From contig CP073261.1 in NCBI GenBank assembly GCA_019739335.1, positions 2,222,001-2,286,000 on the forward strand: DNA of 64,000 bases, given 5' to 3'. This document shows positions 19,859 to 28,531 of this stretch, piece by piece. Numbering within the stretch: the stretch's first letter is position 1; every line of letters starts with the position of its first letter. The notes below the pieces were generated by a model, which made no database searches, was not told the DNA's origin, and saw nothing but the letters and a program-made list of their open reading frames with translations. Position numbers and translations under genes: made by a program. The DNA is from Erythrobacter sp. (lineage in GTDB: Bacteria; Pseudomonadota; Alphaproteobacteria; Sphingomonadales; Sphingomonadaceae).

Positions 19859-20749
19859 TCAGCGCACGCCGAAGGTCCAGCCCTCGGTTTGCGCGATTTC
19901 GCGGGTCATCCCGGTTGGGGACCACAGCGCTGCATTGCCCGCTACTGTGCGCAGCCATGCGGCTGTGACCAATGCGTCGGCGGAGTGATCGTCCATAACG
20001 CCACTGCCTCCCAGCGTGGGGCTGCCGAGCGCGGCCAGCGCCTTGTCGAGTTCCTCGCGGCTGCGGATCTTGCTGCGCGACGCGGTACGGCCCGCCGCCA
20101 TCGCCGCCAGCGCGGTGTAGATTTCCACCAGCACAGATCCCTCGTGCGGCAGCGGGTCCACCGGCCAGACGGGGAGCGCCCCGCGCAGGGCGTGGAGCAC
20201 GCGCATACCGGTGAGACTGGACTTGCCCACCTGCGCCGCGCCGACAAGGTTGAAGTTGGAGTAGGGCTTGCACCCCGCCAGAGATTGCGCCCGTTCGGTG
20301 ACGCGGAAACGGCCTTGGCCCCCCGGCTTTCCATTGGCGCTAAAGTACTCTCCCTCGCGCCCGCCATGCCGGCGGAAATAGGCGCTCGCCTGCGGATGAT
20401 CGACGAAGCTGGCGGCGGCGAAATGCTTATCGGCCTCGCAAGTGCGCTCGATCAGCGCCCACAGTGCCTTGGCATCCGCCGGGCTCTCCGCCCAACCGGG
20501 AAAGAACGCGCCCTTGTCCGCGAAGGGCAGCGAAATGCCGAGATCGAGCCCGACCAGTGAATTGGCGGGCAGGGCATGGCGCAGAACCTCGACGATCTCC
20601 CCCCGCGCCCAGCCGCCTTTCATCGTCGCCAGCACCGGCGGCCCGCCATCCGCGCGGGCAACCGCCACCGCAATCGACTTGTGCCGCGCACCCTGCGCGC
20701 CGGACCAGTCGATGGCGACGAAATGTTCGAACTCGCGAACCCTAGCCAC
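19859..20749 (-). CDS. Uncharacterised protein, possible DUF429-like/RNase H-fold
   Basis: 296 residues from a GTG at 20749 that overlaps the rarA stop (GTGGCTAG), with GGGGAGC upstream; this gives a start VARVREFEHFVAIDWSG and implies translational coupling to rarA. The opening FVAIDWSGAQGARHKSIAVA resembles the first acidic strand of RNase H-like folds such as DUF429, and later conserved-looking blocks are LVGLDLGISLPFAD and DDHSADALVTAAWLR (Asp-rich). The acidic residues at the ends of these strands would fit a metal-binding site. Family assignment is tentative and I do not know a function. Confidence 0.7.
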   Translation of the reverse strand: MARVREFEHFVAIDWSGAQGARHKSIAVAVARADGGPPVLATMKGGWARGEIVEVLRHALPANSLVGLDLGISLPFADKGAFFPGWAESPADAKALWALIERTCEADKHFAAASFVDHPQASAYFRRHGGREGEYFSANGKPGGQGRFRVTERAQSLAGCKPYSNFNLVGAAQVGKSSLTGMRVLHALRGALPVWPVDPLPHEGSVLVEIYTALAAMAAGRTASRSKIRSREELDKALAALGSPTLGGSGVMDDHSADALVTAAWLRTVAGNAALWSPTGMTREIAQTEGWTFGVR

Positions 20750-22061
20750 GCCGCTCCCCGCGCAGCTTCTCCCAATAGTCGAGCCGTTCGCGCACCTTTC
20801 GTTCGAACCCGCGTTCGACCGGCTGGTAGAATTCCTGCGGGGCCATTTCCTCGGGCCAGTAATTGTCGCCCGAAAAGCCCTCATCCGCGTCGTGATCGTA
20901 GGTGTAGCCCTTGCCGTAGCCGACGTCCTTCATCAGTTTGGTCGGCGCGTTGACGATGTTCATTGGCGGCATCAGGCTGCCGGTCTCGCGCGCACTCTTC
21001 CACGCGGCCTTCTGCGCCTTGTAAACGGCGTTCGATTTGGGCGCGGTGGCGAGGTAGACGCAGGCCTGTGCCAGCGCCAGTTCGCCTTCCGGGCTGCCGA
21101 GGAACTGGTAGGCGTCCTTCGCCGCCATGCACTGGGTGAGCGCGGCGGGATCGGCCATGCCGATGTCCTCCACCGCCATCCGCACCAGCCGCCGGGCGAG
21201 GAACAGCGGTTCCTCTCCCGCCGTCAGCATCCGCGCTAGATAATAGAGCGCCGCCTGCGGATCGGACCCGCGCACCGCCTTGTGCAACGCGGAAATGAGA
21301 TTGTAATGCCCCTCGCGGTCCTTGTCGTAGACCGCCACCCGGCGTTGCAGGAACGCGCCCAGGGCGGCGGGATCGAGCGGTTCCGCGATCTTTGCGCTGT
21401 AGAGCGTTTCGGCCTGGTTGAGCAGGAACCTCCCGTCACCATCGGCGGAGGCCACCAGTGCATCGCGCGCTGCGGGCGTTAGGGGAAGGGGGCCTTCGAG
21501 CTCCTCGGCGCGGGCGAGCAATCGCTCCAGCGCCGCCGCGTCGAGCCGGTGCAGGATCAGCACCTGTGCGCGGCTGAGCAGCGCCGCGTTGAGTTCGAAA
21601 CTGGGGTTCTCGGTAGTCGCGCCCACCAGCGTCACTACGCCCCGCTCGACGAAAGGCAGGAAGCCATCCTGTTGCGCGCGGTTGAAGCGGTGGATCTCGT
21701 CCACGAACAGCAGCGTGCGCTGGCCCATCTTCTGCGCTGTCTCGGCAGCGGCAAAGGCCTTTTTGAGGTCTGCCACTCCGCTGAACACCGCGCTCACCGC
21801 TTCGTAGCGCATCCCCACCGCGTCGGCGAGCAGGCGGGCGATGCTGGTCTTGCCGGTGCCGGGCGGGCCCCAAAGGATCGAGCTGGAGAGCCGCCCGGCT
21901 GCCACCATGCGTCCGATCGCGCCTTCGGGGCCGGTGAGGTGTTCCTGCCCGATGATCTCGGAAAGATCGCGCGGGCGCAGGCGGTCGGCCAGCGGCGCGT
22001 CGGCGGCGGGCGCATCGGGGCCGCTGAATTGCGGGAGGTCATCGGCGAAAAGGTCGGCCAT
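20742..22061 (-). CDS. rarA: Replication-associated recombination protein A, AAA+ ATPase
   Basis: 439 residues from ATG at 22061 (MADLFADDLPQF), preferred over an in-frame start at 22097. The N-terminus has the PLADRLRPRDLSEIIGQEHL motif of the RarA/MgsA family, Walker A GPPGTGKTS near residue 65, Walker B LLFVDEIHRFN near 120, and sensor 1 VTLVGATTENPSFELN. The C-terminal half includes YLARMLTAGEEPLFLARRLVR and the family end segment NIVNAPTKLMKDVGYGKGY. RarA acts at stalled replication forks and in gap repair. It is followed by an overlapping uncharacterised gene (DWSG protein). Confidence 0.95.
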   Translation of the reverse strand: MADLFADDLPQFSGPDAPAADAPLADRLRPRDLSEIIGQEHLTGPEGAIGRMVAAGRLSSSILWGPPGTGKTSIARLLADAVGMRYEAVSAVFSGVADLKKAFAAAETAQKMGQRTLLFVDEIHRFNRAQQDGFLPFVERGVVTLVGATTENPSFELNAALLSRAQVLILHRLDAAALERLLARAEELEGPLPLTPAARDALVASADGDGRFLLNQAETLYSAKIAEPLDPAALGAFLQRRVAVYDKDREGHYNLISALHKAVRGSDPQAALYYLARMLTAGEEPLFLARRLVRMAVEDIGMADPAALTQCMAAKDAYQFLGSPEGELALAQACVYLATAPKSNAVYKAQKAAWKSARETGSLMPPMNIVNAPTKLMKDVGYGKGYTYDHDADEGFSGDNYWPEEMAPQEFYQPVERGFERKVRERLDYWEKLRGERRG

Positions 22062-22118
22062 TGCCGAGCTTCTAGCGGGGCCGCAAAAATTTTGCACCGC
22101 CTCTTGTTACGATAGGTC

Positions 22119-22132
22119 TAAGATATATCTTA
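22119..22132. promoter_or_regulatory. Perfect 14-bp palindrome, probable PadR operator
   Basis: TAAGATATATCTTA is a perfect palindrome 28 bases before the PadR start. It overlaps a plausible -10 (TATCTT, 22126-22131) placed 16 bases after a -35-like TTGTTA (22104-22109). PadR regulators commonly repress their own promoter at AT-rich palindromes, so autorepression is likely. Confidence 0.6.
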
Positions 22133-22160
22133 AGATCGGGACGAGACAGGAGTTTGCGCC

Positions 22161-23039
22161 ATGAGCAACAAGAACGACAAGGGGCCGGGAAGGCCCAAGC
22201 CGCCGAAGCCCCCCAAGCCGCCAAAGGCACCGCGTCCGCCCGAGGATGTGTTCGAGCCGGAGGATATGGAACCGGTGGAGGACGAGGAAGACGAGTTCTC
22301 CATCGAGATCGGCGCCGATGGCGACGATGAGGGCGAGGACCGCGACGAGCGCCGCCGCCGCCGTCGCAGCGAGTTCAAGAGTCAGTTCCGCCGCGAGTTC
22401 AATAGCGACAATCTGTTCGGCCCCGGCGGCCCCTTCGGAGCAGCCGGACCCTTCGCGCTTCAGGGCGTGTTCGGACCGGGCGGACTGTTCGGCAAGGGCG
22501 GCATGATGGGCGGCGGCGGACGTGGTGGCCGGCATCGCGGCGAGATGCACGGTGGCCCCCGCCAGCGTCGGCAGCGGATGTTCGGCTCCGGCGAATTGCG
22601 ACTGGTGTTGCTCGCCATGCTGGCCGAGGAACCGCGCCACGGATACGAGCTGATCAAGGCGCTGGAGGAGCTGACCGACGGGGCCTATTCGCCCAGTCCG
22701 GGCACCATCTACCCGACTTTGCAGATGCTCGCCGACGAAGGCGTGATTGCCGAACAGGAGAGCGAGGACGCGCGCAAGCTCTACCGCGCCACCGATGCCG
22801 GCACTGCCGAACTGCTCGATCGCAAGGACGAGCTGGAAGAGCTGTGGCACCGACTCGGTCGCCGGTTCGAGAAGCGTGCCGAGCGGGAGCGCTCTGGCGG
22901 GCAATCGGCGATGTTCCGCGCGCTGGGCAACCTCGCCTCGGTCATCACCAACAAGGCTGCCAGCGGCGGGGTGACGATGGACAAGGACCAGGTGATCGAC
23001 CTGATCGACGAACTGGCCCGCAAGATCGAGCGGATGTGA
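22161..23039 (+). CDS. PadR-family regulator with long disordered N-terminal extension
   Basis: 292 residues. The PadR winged helix starts near residue 144: GELRLVLLAMLAEEPRHGY, ELIKALEELTDGAYSPSPGT, IYPTLQMLADEGVI, then a long C-terminal helix for dimerisation. Ordinary PadR proteins have the helix near residue 10. Here the first ~140 residues are low complexity: a Lys/Pro segment (PKPPKPPKPPKAPRPP), an acidic segment (EPVEDEEDE), an Arg run, and a Gly/Phe-rich segment (FGPGGPFGAAGPF, FGKGGMMGGGGRGGR). PadR proteins sense small molecules or metals. The gene likely represses itself through the palindrome at 22119. A terminator follows 38 bases after the stop. Confidence 0.88.
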   Translation: MSNKNDKGPGRPKPPKPPKPPKAPRPPEDVFEPEDMEPVEDEEDEFSIEIGADGDDEGEDRDERRRRRRSEFKSQFRREFNSDNLFGPGGPFGAAGPFALQGVFGPGGLFGKGGMMGGGGRGGRHRGEMHGGPRQRRQRMFGSGELRLVLLAMLAEEPRHGYELIKALEELTDGAYSPSPGTIYPTLQMLADEGVIAEQESEDARKLYRATDAGTAELLDRKDELEELWHRLGRRFEKRAERERSGGQSAMFRALGNLASVITNKAASGGVTMDKDQVIDLIDELARKIERM

Positions 23040-23076
23040 CTTCGGCCTGAGTTTGGCGGTCTGCCGAAACCATGAT

Positions 23077-23114
23077 ACTCCTCCTCCGGGATTTCTCGGG
23101 GGAGGAGTTTTTTT
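23077..23114 (+). terminator. Rho-independent terminator that overlaps the next gene's ribosome site
   Basis: A 12-bp stem (23077-23088 with 23097-23108, one G-T wobble) is followed by seven T (23108-23114). The right arm contains GGAGGAG (23101-23107), the Shine-Dalgarno sequence of the gene that starts at 23115, so the same hairpin could also block translation of read-through mRNA. A smaller hairpin (TTCGGC/GCCGAA, 23041-23068) lies just upstream. Confidence 0.8.
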
Positions 23115-23573
23115 ATGGATTCGACTGCATCTGGCGCAGCGCCTTGGCACCTGTGGGTGGTCGGCGTAATCGCGCTGCTGTTCACCGCGTTTGGCGGTTA
23201 CGATTACACAATGTCGCAGCTGGGAGACCGCGCCTATATCGAGGCGGCGGTGGGCGGCATGGGCATCCCTGTCGACGCGGCGGTGGACTATTTCTCCAGC
23301 TTCCCGCTGTGGCTGGATTTCCTCTGGGCGGTCGGCGTCTGGGGCGCGGTGCTAGGGGCGGTGCTGCTGCTCTTGCGCAAGCGAATGGCCTATCCGATAT
23401 TTGTCCTGTCCCTCGCCGCCTTTATCGCCACCAATGTCTATGGCTTCGCGAATCCGATCCCGGGGATCAACGATCCGACGCCGACCTACATCGCTACCGC
23501 TGTGGTCTTTTCCGTCATGCTCGGCCTTACGCTCTATGCGCGGGCGATGGCGGCGCGCGGGGTGTTAGGCTGA
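23115..23573 (+). CDS. Small integral membrane protein, unknown function
   Basis: 152 residues; the ATG directly follows the T-tract of the PadR terminator, with GGAGGAG 8 bases upstream. Four hydrophobic helices can be drawn: VVGVIALLFTAFGGY, LDFLWAVGVWGAVLGAVLLL, PIFVLSLAAFIATNVYGF and IATAVVFSVMLGLTLYARAMA. It looks like a family of small sphingomonad/caulobacter membrane proteins carrying a FGGYDYTMSQ-type loop. No function can be assigned. Its last 9 bases overlap the end of the convergent glycosyltransferase gene. Confidence 0.75.
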   Translation: MDSTASGAAPWHLWVVGVIALLFTAFGGYDYTMSQLGDRAYIEAAVGGMGIPVDAAVDYFSSFPLWLDFLWAVGVWGAVLGAVLLLLRKRMAYPIFVLSLAAFIATNVYGFANPIPGINDPTPTYIATAVVFSVMLGLTLYARAMAARGVLG

Positions 23574-24734
23574 GGCCAGCGCTTCCGCTCCGCCGCGTTC
23601 GGACAACAGACGGAGGTAGGCGGAGGCGACCGCTGCGTTGATCGCATCCCAGCTGTAGTCGCGGCTGCGCGCATACCCCGCACGGCCGTGCGCCTCGCGC
23701 AGGGCGACATCGCGGACATAGGCTTCCACCGCGTCGGCAAAGCCTGCCGCGTCGCCCGGTTGGACCAACCTTCCAGTCACCCCGTCCTGCACCAGGCTGG
23801 TCGAGCCGGTTGCCCGCGCCGCCACCACCGGAATGCCACTCGCCATCGCTTCCAGCGTGACATTGCCGAAAGTCTCGGTGATCGAGGGGTTGAGCAGCAG
23901 GTCCATGCTCGCCACGGCCCGGCCAAGGTCTGCGCCGCCCTGGAAGCCGACGAACACCGCCTCCGGACACTCGCGCGCGAAGAAGTCTCGCGCCGGGCCT
24001 TCCCCCACCACCAGCACCCGGTGCGCCACGCCGCGTTCCCGCAGCAGCGCCACCGTTTCGGTGAACACGTCCAGTCCCTTTTCCAGCACCAGCCGCCCGA
24101 GGAAGCCGACCGCCACCTCGTCATCGCCGATGCCGTGTGCGCGCCGCCACGCCGAGTCCCGGCGTTCGGGCGCGAAGATCCCGCGGTCCACCCCGCGCGC
24201 CCAGATTGAGACGTCCTGCCCCATTCCCTGTTCGCGCAGTACCGCCGCCATGCTCTCCGACGGAGCGACCAGCGCATCGCAGCGATTGTAGAACCGCCGC
24301 AGGATCGCCACCAGTGCCGGCTCAAGGAAGGCCAGCCCGTAATAGCGCGGATAGGTCTCGAACCGCGTGTGCACCGAAGCCAATATCGGCAGCCCCCGCG
24401 CCCGCGCCCAGCGCACCGCCGCGTGTCCGGTGGGGTCGGGCGAGGCGACGTGGATTACATTGGGCGCGAAGGCTGCAAGATCCGCCTTCACAGCCGCATT
24501 AAAGCCCATTGGCACCCGGTATTCGCCGCGCCCCGGGATCGCCAGACTGGGCACTCCGACCAGATCGCCCTGCGGTGCGAATGCGGGCTTTGCCACCGTA
24601 GGCGAATAGACGCGCACCTGCGCACCCTGCCGCAACAGGTACTCCACCAGCCGGTTCAACGCCTGGTTCGCCCCGTCGCGGACGTAGTTGTAGTTCCCGC
24701 TGAACAGCGCAACGCGAAGGTCCGACATATTCAT
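23565..24734 (-). CDS. GT4-family glycosyltransferase
   Basis: 389 residues from ATG at 24734 (MNMSDLRVALFSGNYNYVRDG); the reading frame is open further to 24863 without conserved sequence. The GT-B fold is evident: N-domain with VRDGANQALNRLVEYLLRQG and SVHTRFETYPRYYGL; C-domain with VGFLGRLVLEKGLDVF, VGEGPARDFF and the nucleotide-sugar-binding NPSITETFGNVTLEAMASG (EX7E motif). The N-terminal acceptor part resembles alpha-mannosyltransferases that glycosylate lipid or diacylglycerol acceptors, so a glycolipid role is plausible. It stands alone, away from the large sugar locus at 35.7-49 kb. Confidence 0.88.
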   Translation of the reverse strand: MNMSDLRVALFSGNYNYVRDGANQALNRLVEYLLRQGAQVRVYSPTVAKPAFAPQGDLVGVPSLAIPGRGEYRVPMGFNAAVKADLAAFAPNVIHVASPDPTGHAAVRWARARGLPILASVHTRFETYPRYYGLAFLEPALVAILRRFYNRCDALVAPSESMAAVLREQGMGQDVSIWARGVDRGIFAPERRDSAWRRAHGIGDDEVAVGFLGRLVLEKGLDVFTETVALLRERGVAHRVLVVGEGPARDFFARECPEAVFVGFQGGADLGRAVASMDLLLNPSITETFGNVTLEAMASGIPVVAARATGSTSLVQDGVTGRLVQPGDAAGFADAVEAYVRDVALREAHGRAGYARSRDYSWDAINAAVASAYLRLLSERGGAEALASA

Positions 24735-24945
24735 GCCGCGAGCCTTAGGCGAGCGAGCGGACGATTGCGAGAGGGTGCGAACGTTGGCCAGGCCACGATG
24801 TTCGGCAGGCGAGGCCTGGCAACCTTGAGTGGGCAGCGCGCGCGTCCGGGAAACATTTCTCACCCTCGGTCATTGCTAACTGTAGTTCATGAAGATGGTT
24901 TGAATGCATGCGAGAGAAAAGGCGGATCATGAAAGCAGGTGCGGC

Positions 24946-25437
24946 ATGAACATGTATGTCCGATTCATGGCGATGATCGCCACTAGCACTATCGTCATGT
25001 TTCTGCTGATGTACGTGAATACATATAACATAGATCATGTTTTCTGGAGCGAGACGCGGTTCTGGATGGCTTTCGTGATGGGGGCGGCAATGATGGTGAT
25101 CATGCTGCTGTTTATGTGGGGGATGTACGAGAGCCGCGCCAAGAACTTCACGATACTGGGGATTGCAGTAGCAGTTTTTGCCGTGGCCCTGTGGCTGGTG
25201 CGAAGCCAGACTACCATATCCGACACCGAATATATGTCGGCGATGATCCCTCATCACTCCATCGCCATAATGACGAGCGAGCGGGCCCATATCCGCGATC
25301 CACGGGTGCGCAGGCTGGCGCATGACATCATTCTTGCCCAGCGGCGCGAGATCGCGGAAATGCGCTATCTCATTGCGGACATCGAGGAAAACGGGGTCCG
25401 GATGACCGAGCGCGTTCCTGAAGGAGCGCAGCCATGA
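24946..25437 (+). CDS. DUF305-domain membrane protein
   Basis: 163 residues from ATG at 24946, with AGCAGGTG upstream. Three hydrophobic helices precede the DUF305 motif: MYVRFMAMIATSTIVMFLLM, WMAFVMGAAMMVIMLLFMWG, and FTILGIAVAVFAVALWLVR. Then comes EYMSAMIPHHSIAIMTSERA, the diagnostic DUF305 sequence with adjacent histidines, which is proposed to bind copper in relatives. It overlaps the following lipoprotein gene by 4 bases and heads a three-gene operon ending in a c-type cytochrome. A role in copper or periplasmic redox handling is inference. Confidence 0.85.
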   Translation: MNMYVRFMAMIATSTIVMFLLMYVNTYNIDHVFWSETRFWMAFVMGAAMMVIMLLFMWGMYESRAKNFTILGIAVAVFAVALWLVRSQTTISDTEYMSAMIPHHSIAIMTSERAHIRDPRVRRLAHDIILAQRREIAEMRYLIADIEENGVRMTERVPEGAQP

Positions 25438-25931
25438 AGTGGCTGGCTGCCTTGATTTCCGCGCTGTGCCTGCCCTTGGCGGCCTGCAACCAGAACAGTG
25501 CTCTCGGAAACGACCGCGAGGCTCAGCTCGATCCGGCCCCCACGCCTGCTCCGGTGGTCGGTGCTGCTGCCGCGCTCGAAAATGTCGCCAACCCGGTAAT
25601 CAAGCCGGAAACAATGTCCACGGCCGATATCGCAGCGCTCGGCGGGCTGGAGGGCAAGTGCGCGATAAGGCTTACCGAAGTGGCCCATCCCTCGTTTGTC
25701 TTCGAGGCCGGCGCCAGCGGTGCGATCAAGCTCAACGGGAAGATCATCCCTCTTCCTGCAATCGGCAGCAATCAGTTCGGGGAGGACAATCTCACCGTGA
25801 CGCTCAGCCCGACGAGCGATGTTGGCGATGCTGGGCTGTCAGGAATGGACATGGTCCTCGTGTTGCCGGGTAGCGAAGATGAACTGGGATATGCGGGTTT
25901 CGTCGACTGCAGCCTCGGAGAAGGACAATGA
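25434..25931 (+). CDS. Predicted lipoprotein, unknown function
   Basis: 165 residues with a lipoprotein signal: hydrophobic LAALISALCLPLAAC, lipid-attachment cysteine at 18. The mature part has a Pro/Ala-rich linker and a compact domain containing CAIRLTEVAHPSFVFEAGAS and a late cysteine (FVDCSLGEG), possibly a disulfide pair. The gene overlaps its neighbours by 4 bases on both sides (ATGA), so it is translationally coupled between the DUF305 and cytochrome c genes. No family is recognised. Confidence 0.8.
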   Translation: MKWLAALISALCLPLAACNQNSALGNDREAQLDPAPTPAPVVGAAAALENVANPVIKPETMSTADIAALGGLEGKCAIRLTEVAHPSFVFEAGASGAIKLNGKIIPLPAIGSNQFGEDNLTVTLSPTSDVGDAGLSGMDMVLVLPGSEDELGYAGFVDCSLGEGQ

Positions 25932-26431
25932 CCTCGAAATTCAAAGGCGCGATTCTCGGCGCTCTCGGCACCCTTGCCTTGCTGTTGCTGTTTGGCCTGC
26001 TGGTGGTCCTCACTGGCGGTTACAATGTCGCCGCAACGCAAAGGCATACCACCGTAGGGGCCTGGGCGCTCGATACCAATTTCAGCAACTCGGTGCAGCG
26101 CCAGGCCGGAGATATCGAAGCGCCGGAAATGACTCGCGCCATGGTTGCGGCAGGCGCTTCCGACTACAAGTCCATGTGTGCCCATTGCCACGGAGGGGTG
26201 GGCGAGGGTCGCGCCGACTGGGCCCAGGGAATGCGCCCCATGCCACCCGCCCTCGCTCATGCAGCGCAGGAATGGAGTCCTGCCGAAATTTACTGGCTGG
26301 TAACGCACGGAGCCAAGATGACTGGAATGCCCGCCTTCGGCCCGACCCACGAAGAGGAGGCGATCTGGAACATTGTCGCCTTCGTAAAGGCGATGCCGAA
26401 TATGACCGAAGCTCAGTACGCCGCTTACTAG
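25928..26431 (+). CDS. Membrane-anchored c-type cytochrome
   Basis: 167 residues. A single N-terminal hydrophobic helix (GALGTLALLLLFGLLVVLTG, residues 11-30) anchors the protein. Haem c binding is by CAHCH at residues 84-88, and the probable distal Met is in KMTGMPAFGP. The fold matches class I monohaem cytochromes (end helix EEEAIWNIVAFVKAMPNMT). It would carry electrons at the periplasmic face of the inner membrane. It is the last gene of the DUF305-lipoprotein-cytochrome operon. Confidence 0.9.
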   Translation: MTSKFKGAILGALGTLALLLLFGLLVVLTGGYNVAATQRHTTVGAWALDTNFSNSVQRQAGDIEAPEMTRAMVAAGASDYKSMCAHCHGGVGEGRADWAQGMRPMPPALAHAAQEWSPAEIYWLVTHGAKMTGMPAFGPTHEEEAIWNIVAFVKAMPNMTEAQYAAY

Positions 26432-26503
26432 GACCGCCGTTCGCAAGGGTATCCCCCATCTGGTCGGCAGGAACCGCGCCCAGTCGCCAAGCGTAGGCCC
26501 AGG

Positions 26504-27010
26504 ATGAAACATCCCGCCTCCGCCCTGGCCGTGCTCACCCTTGCGTTGGCCGCCTGCTACGATCCGGTGCCGGACAGTCCTGCCGAGCCGCCCGATGTCC
26601 CGACACAGGCAGGTGGCGGGGTCGTCGCTCAGCCGCCGGTCGGTACCGCCGATCCGGAAGGCGAGGCCGGCATCGGGCAGGAGGAGGCTCTCGCACAGGC
26701 AGGCGCGGTGCAGGATAGCATTCCGGCGCGGTTCCACGGGCGCTGGGCCGAAAGTGCGGCGGCCTGCGGCGGTCGCAATCACCAGCAGTATCATATCGAG
26801 GCGGCGCAGGTCGGGTTCTTCGAAAGCGTGGGCGAAGTGCAGCAGGTGCGCGCGCAGGGCGACTATGCCGCCGCCACCCTGTCCGAACAGTATGCCGACG
26901 ATTCGCCCGCGGTCTATGTCTTCTACATGGCGCTGGATGGGGCGGACGCGATGCGGGTGCGGTATGACAACGAACCGCGTATCGGCCTGGTCCGTTGCCC
27001 GCGTGTCTGA
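26504..27010 (+). CDS. Predicted lipoprotein, unknown function
   Basis: 168 residues with a lipoprotein signal ending LTLALAAC (Cys 18). A Pro/Gly/Val-rich linker (residues 20-70) is followed by a domain beginning IPARFHGRWAESAAACGG, a pattern seen in small sphingomonad lipoproteins with one conserved disulfide (the second cysteine near the end, GLVRCPRV). It lies 72 bases after the cytochrome c gene and could belong to the same transcript. No function is known to me. Confidence 0.78.
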   Translation: MKHPASALAVLTLALAACYDPVPDSPAEPPDVPTQAGGGVVAQPPVGTADPEGEAGIGQEEALAQAGAVQDSIPARFHGRWAESAAACGGRNHQQYHIEAAQVGFFESVGEVQQVRAQGDYAAATLSEQYADDSPAVYVFYMALDGADAMRVRYDNEPRIGLVRCPRV

Positions 27011-27163
27011 AAAAGCAGGCTCCAGGGGGGGTATGGCATCGTCGGGGAGCAGGCGGGCTGTCCAGTCGCAAAATTGCCCGGATTGTGGCCCCGCGCGTGT
27101 TGCCCTTGGCATTGCCTTTCCCTAGGGCGTCGCGGTTATCCCCTACGGTAAAGGATGTGCAGC

Positions 27164-28453
27164 TTGGCCAATGTCACGGTGATCGGCGCCCAATGGGGCG
27201 ATGAGGGCAAGGGCAAGATCGTCGACTGGCTCGCCGCCCGCGCCGATGTCGTCGTGCGGTTCCAGGGCGGGCACAACGCCGGGCACACGCTGGTGGTGGG
27301 GGACAAGACCTACAAGCTCAGCCTGCTGCCCAGCGGCATCGTCACCGGCACGCTCAGCCTGATCGGCAACGGCGTGGTGCTCGATCCATGGGCCTTGCAG
27401 GGCGAGATTGCCAAGCTAGAGGCGCAGGGCGTTGCAATCACGCCGGAGAATTTCGGCATTGCCGACAACTGCCCGCTGATCCTGCCGCTGCACCGCGACC
27501 TCGATGGCCTGCGCGAAACCGCGGCAGGCAAGGGCAAGATCGGTACGACCGGGCGCGGCATTGGGCCCGCCTATGAAGACAAGGTCGGCCGCCGGGCGAT
27601 CCGCGTTTGCGACCTGGCGCATCTCGACCAGATCGGGCCGATGCTCGATCGCCTCTGCGCGCATCACGATGCGCTGCGCGCGGGCTTCGGCCAGCCGCCG
27701 GTGGACCGCGAGGCGCTGCTTGCCGAACTGGCGGAGATCGCGCCTTTCGTCGCCCAGTTCGCGCAACCGGTGTGGAAGCGGCTCAACGAATTGAAGAAGG
27801 CGGGCAGGAAGATCCTGTTCGAAGGCGCACAGGGCGTGCTGCTCGATGTCGATCACGGCACCTATCCCTTCGTCACCAGCTCCAACACCGTCAGCGGCAC
27901 CGTGGCGAGCGGCACCGGGCTTGGCCCCAATGCAGCAGGCTTCGTGCTCGGCATCGTCAAGGCCTATACCACCCGCGTCGGCTCCGGCCCGTTCCCCACC
28001 GAGCTGGAGGACGAAGTCGGCCAGACGCTGGGCGAGCGCGGCCACGAATTCGGCACCGTCACCGCACGCAAGCGCCGCTGCGGCTGGTTCGACGCGGTGC
28101 TGGTGCGGCAGACCTGTGCGCTCTCGGGCGTCACCGGCATCGCGCTGACCAAGATCGACGTGCTCGACGGATTCGAGAAGATCCGCATCTGCACCGGCTA
28201 CCGGATCGGTGAGCGGGTGCTCGATTACCTCCCCGCCCACGCTGCCGAGCAGGCCGCGGTCGAACCGATCTACGAGGAGATCGACGGCTGGGAAGGGACC
28301 ACCGTGGGCGCGCGCAGCTGGGCCGACCTTCCCGCCCAGGCGATCAAGTACATCCGCCGGATCGAGGAACTGATCGACTGCCCCGTCGCCAGCGTCTCGA
28401 CCAGCCCGGAGCGCGAGGACACGATTCTGGTGCGCGATCCGTTCGCGGATTGA
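27164..28453 (+). CDS. purA: Adenylosuccinate synthetase
   Basis: 429 residues from a TTG at 27164, which gives the normal family N-terminus [18 protein letters not shown] and places AAGGA 8 bases upstream. The ATG at 27155 would put the same AAGGA directly against the start codon. Signatures include the P-loop-like GDEGKGK, the GHNAGHT motif ([12 protein letters not shown]), [15 protein letters not shown] and [19 protein letters not shown]. It joins IMP and aspartate using GTP to make adenylosuccinate in AMP synthesis. The length is normal. Confidence 0.96.
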   Translation: MANVTVIGAQWGDEGKGKIVDWLAARADVVVRFQGGHNAGHTLVVGDKTYKLSLLPSGIVTGTLSLIGNGVVLDPWALQGEIAKLEAQGVAITPENFGIADNCPLILPLHRDLDGLRETAAGKGKIGTTGRGIGPAYEDKVGRRAIRVCDLAHLDQIGPMLDRLCAHHDALRAGFGQPPVDREALLAELAEIAPFVAQFAQPVWKRLNELKKAGRKILFEGAQGVLLDVDHGTYPFVTSSNTVSGTVASGTGLGPNAAGFVLGIVKAYTTRVGSGPFPTELEDEVGQTLGERGHEFGTVTARKRRCGWFDAVLVRQTCALSGVTGIALTKIDVLDGFEKIRICTGYRIGERVLDYLPAHAAEQAAVEPIYEEIDGWEGTTVGARSWADLPAQAIKYIRRIEELIDCPVASVSTSPEREDTILVRDPFAD

Positions 28454-28465
28454 TGCTTAACGCCA

Positions 28466-28502
28466 GTTCTTGACACGAACCTGTTTTGTTCTACTCCTGT
28501 TC
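28466..28502 (+). promoter_or_regulatory. Four GTTC/GAAC half-sites at exact 11-bp spacing
   Basis: GTTC at 28466, GAAC at 28477, GTTC at 28488 and GTTC at 28499 are each separated by 7 bases. The last pair fits GTTC-N7-GTTC, the alphaproteobacterial LexA box. A -35-like TTGACA (28470-28475) lies between the first two half-sites, 30 bases before the end of the array and 57 before the ATG of the winged-helix gene. This is a probable promoter/operator for that gene. Confidence 0.5.
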
Positions 28503-28531
28503 ACCTATCGCGACTCAGGGGAACAACGGGA

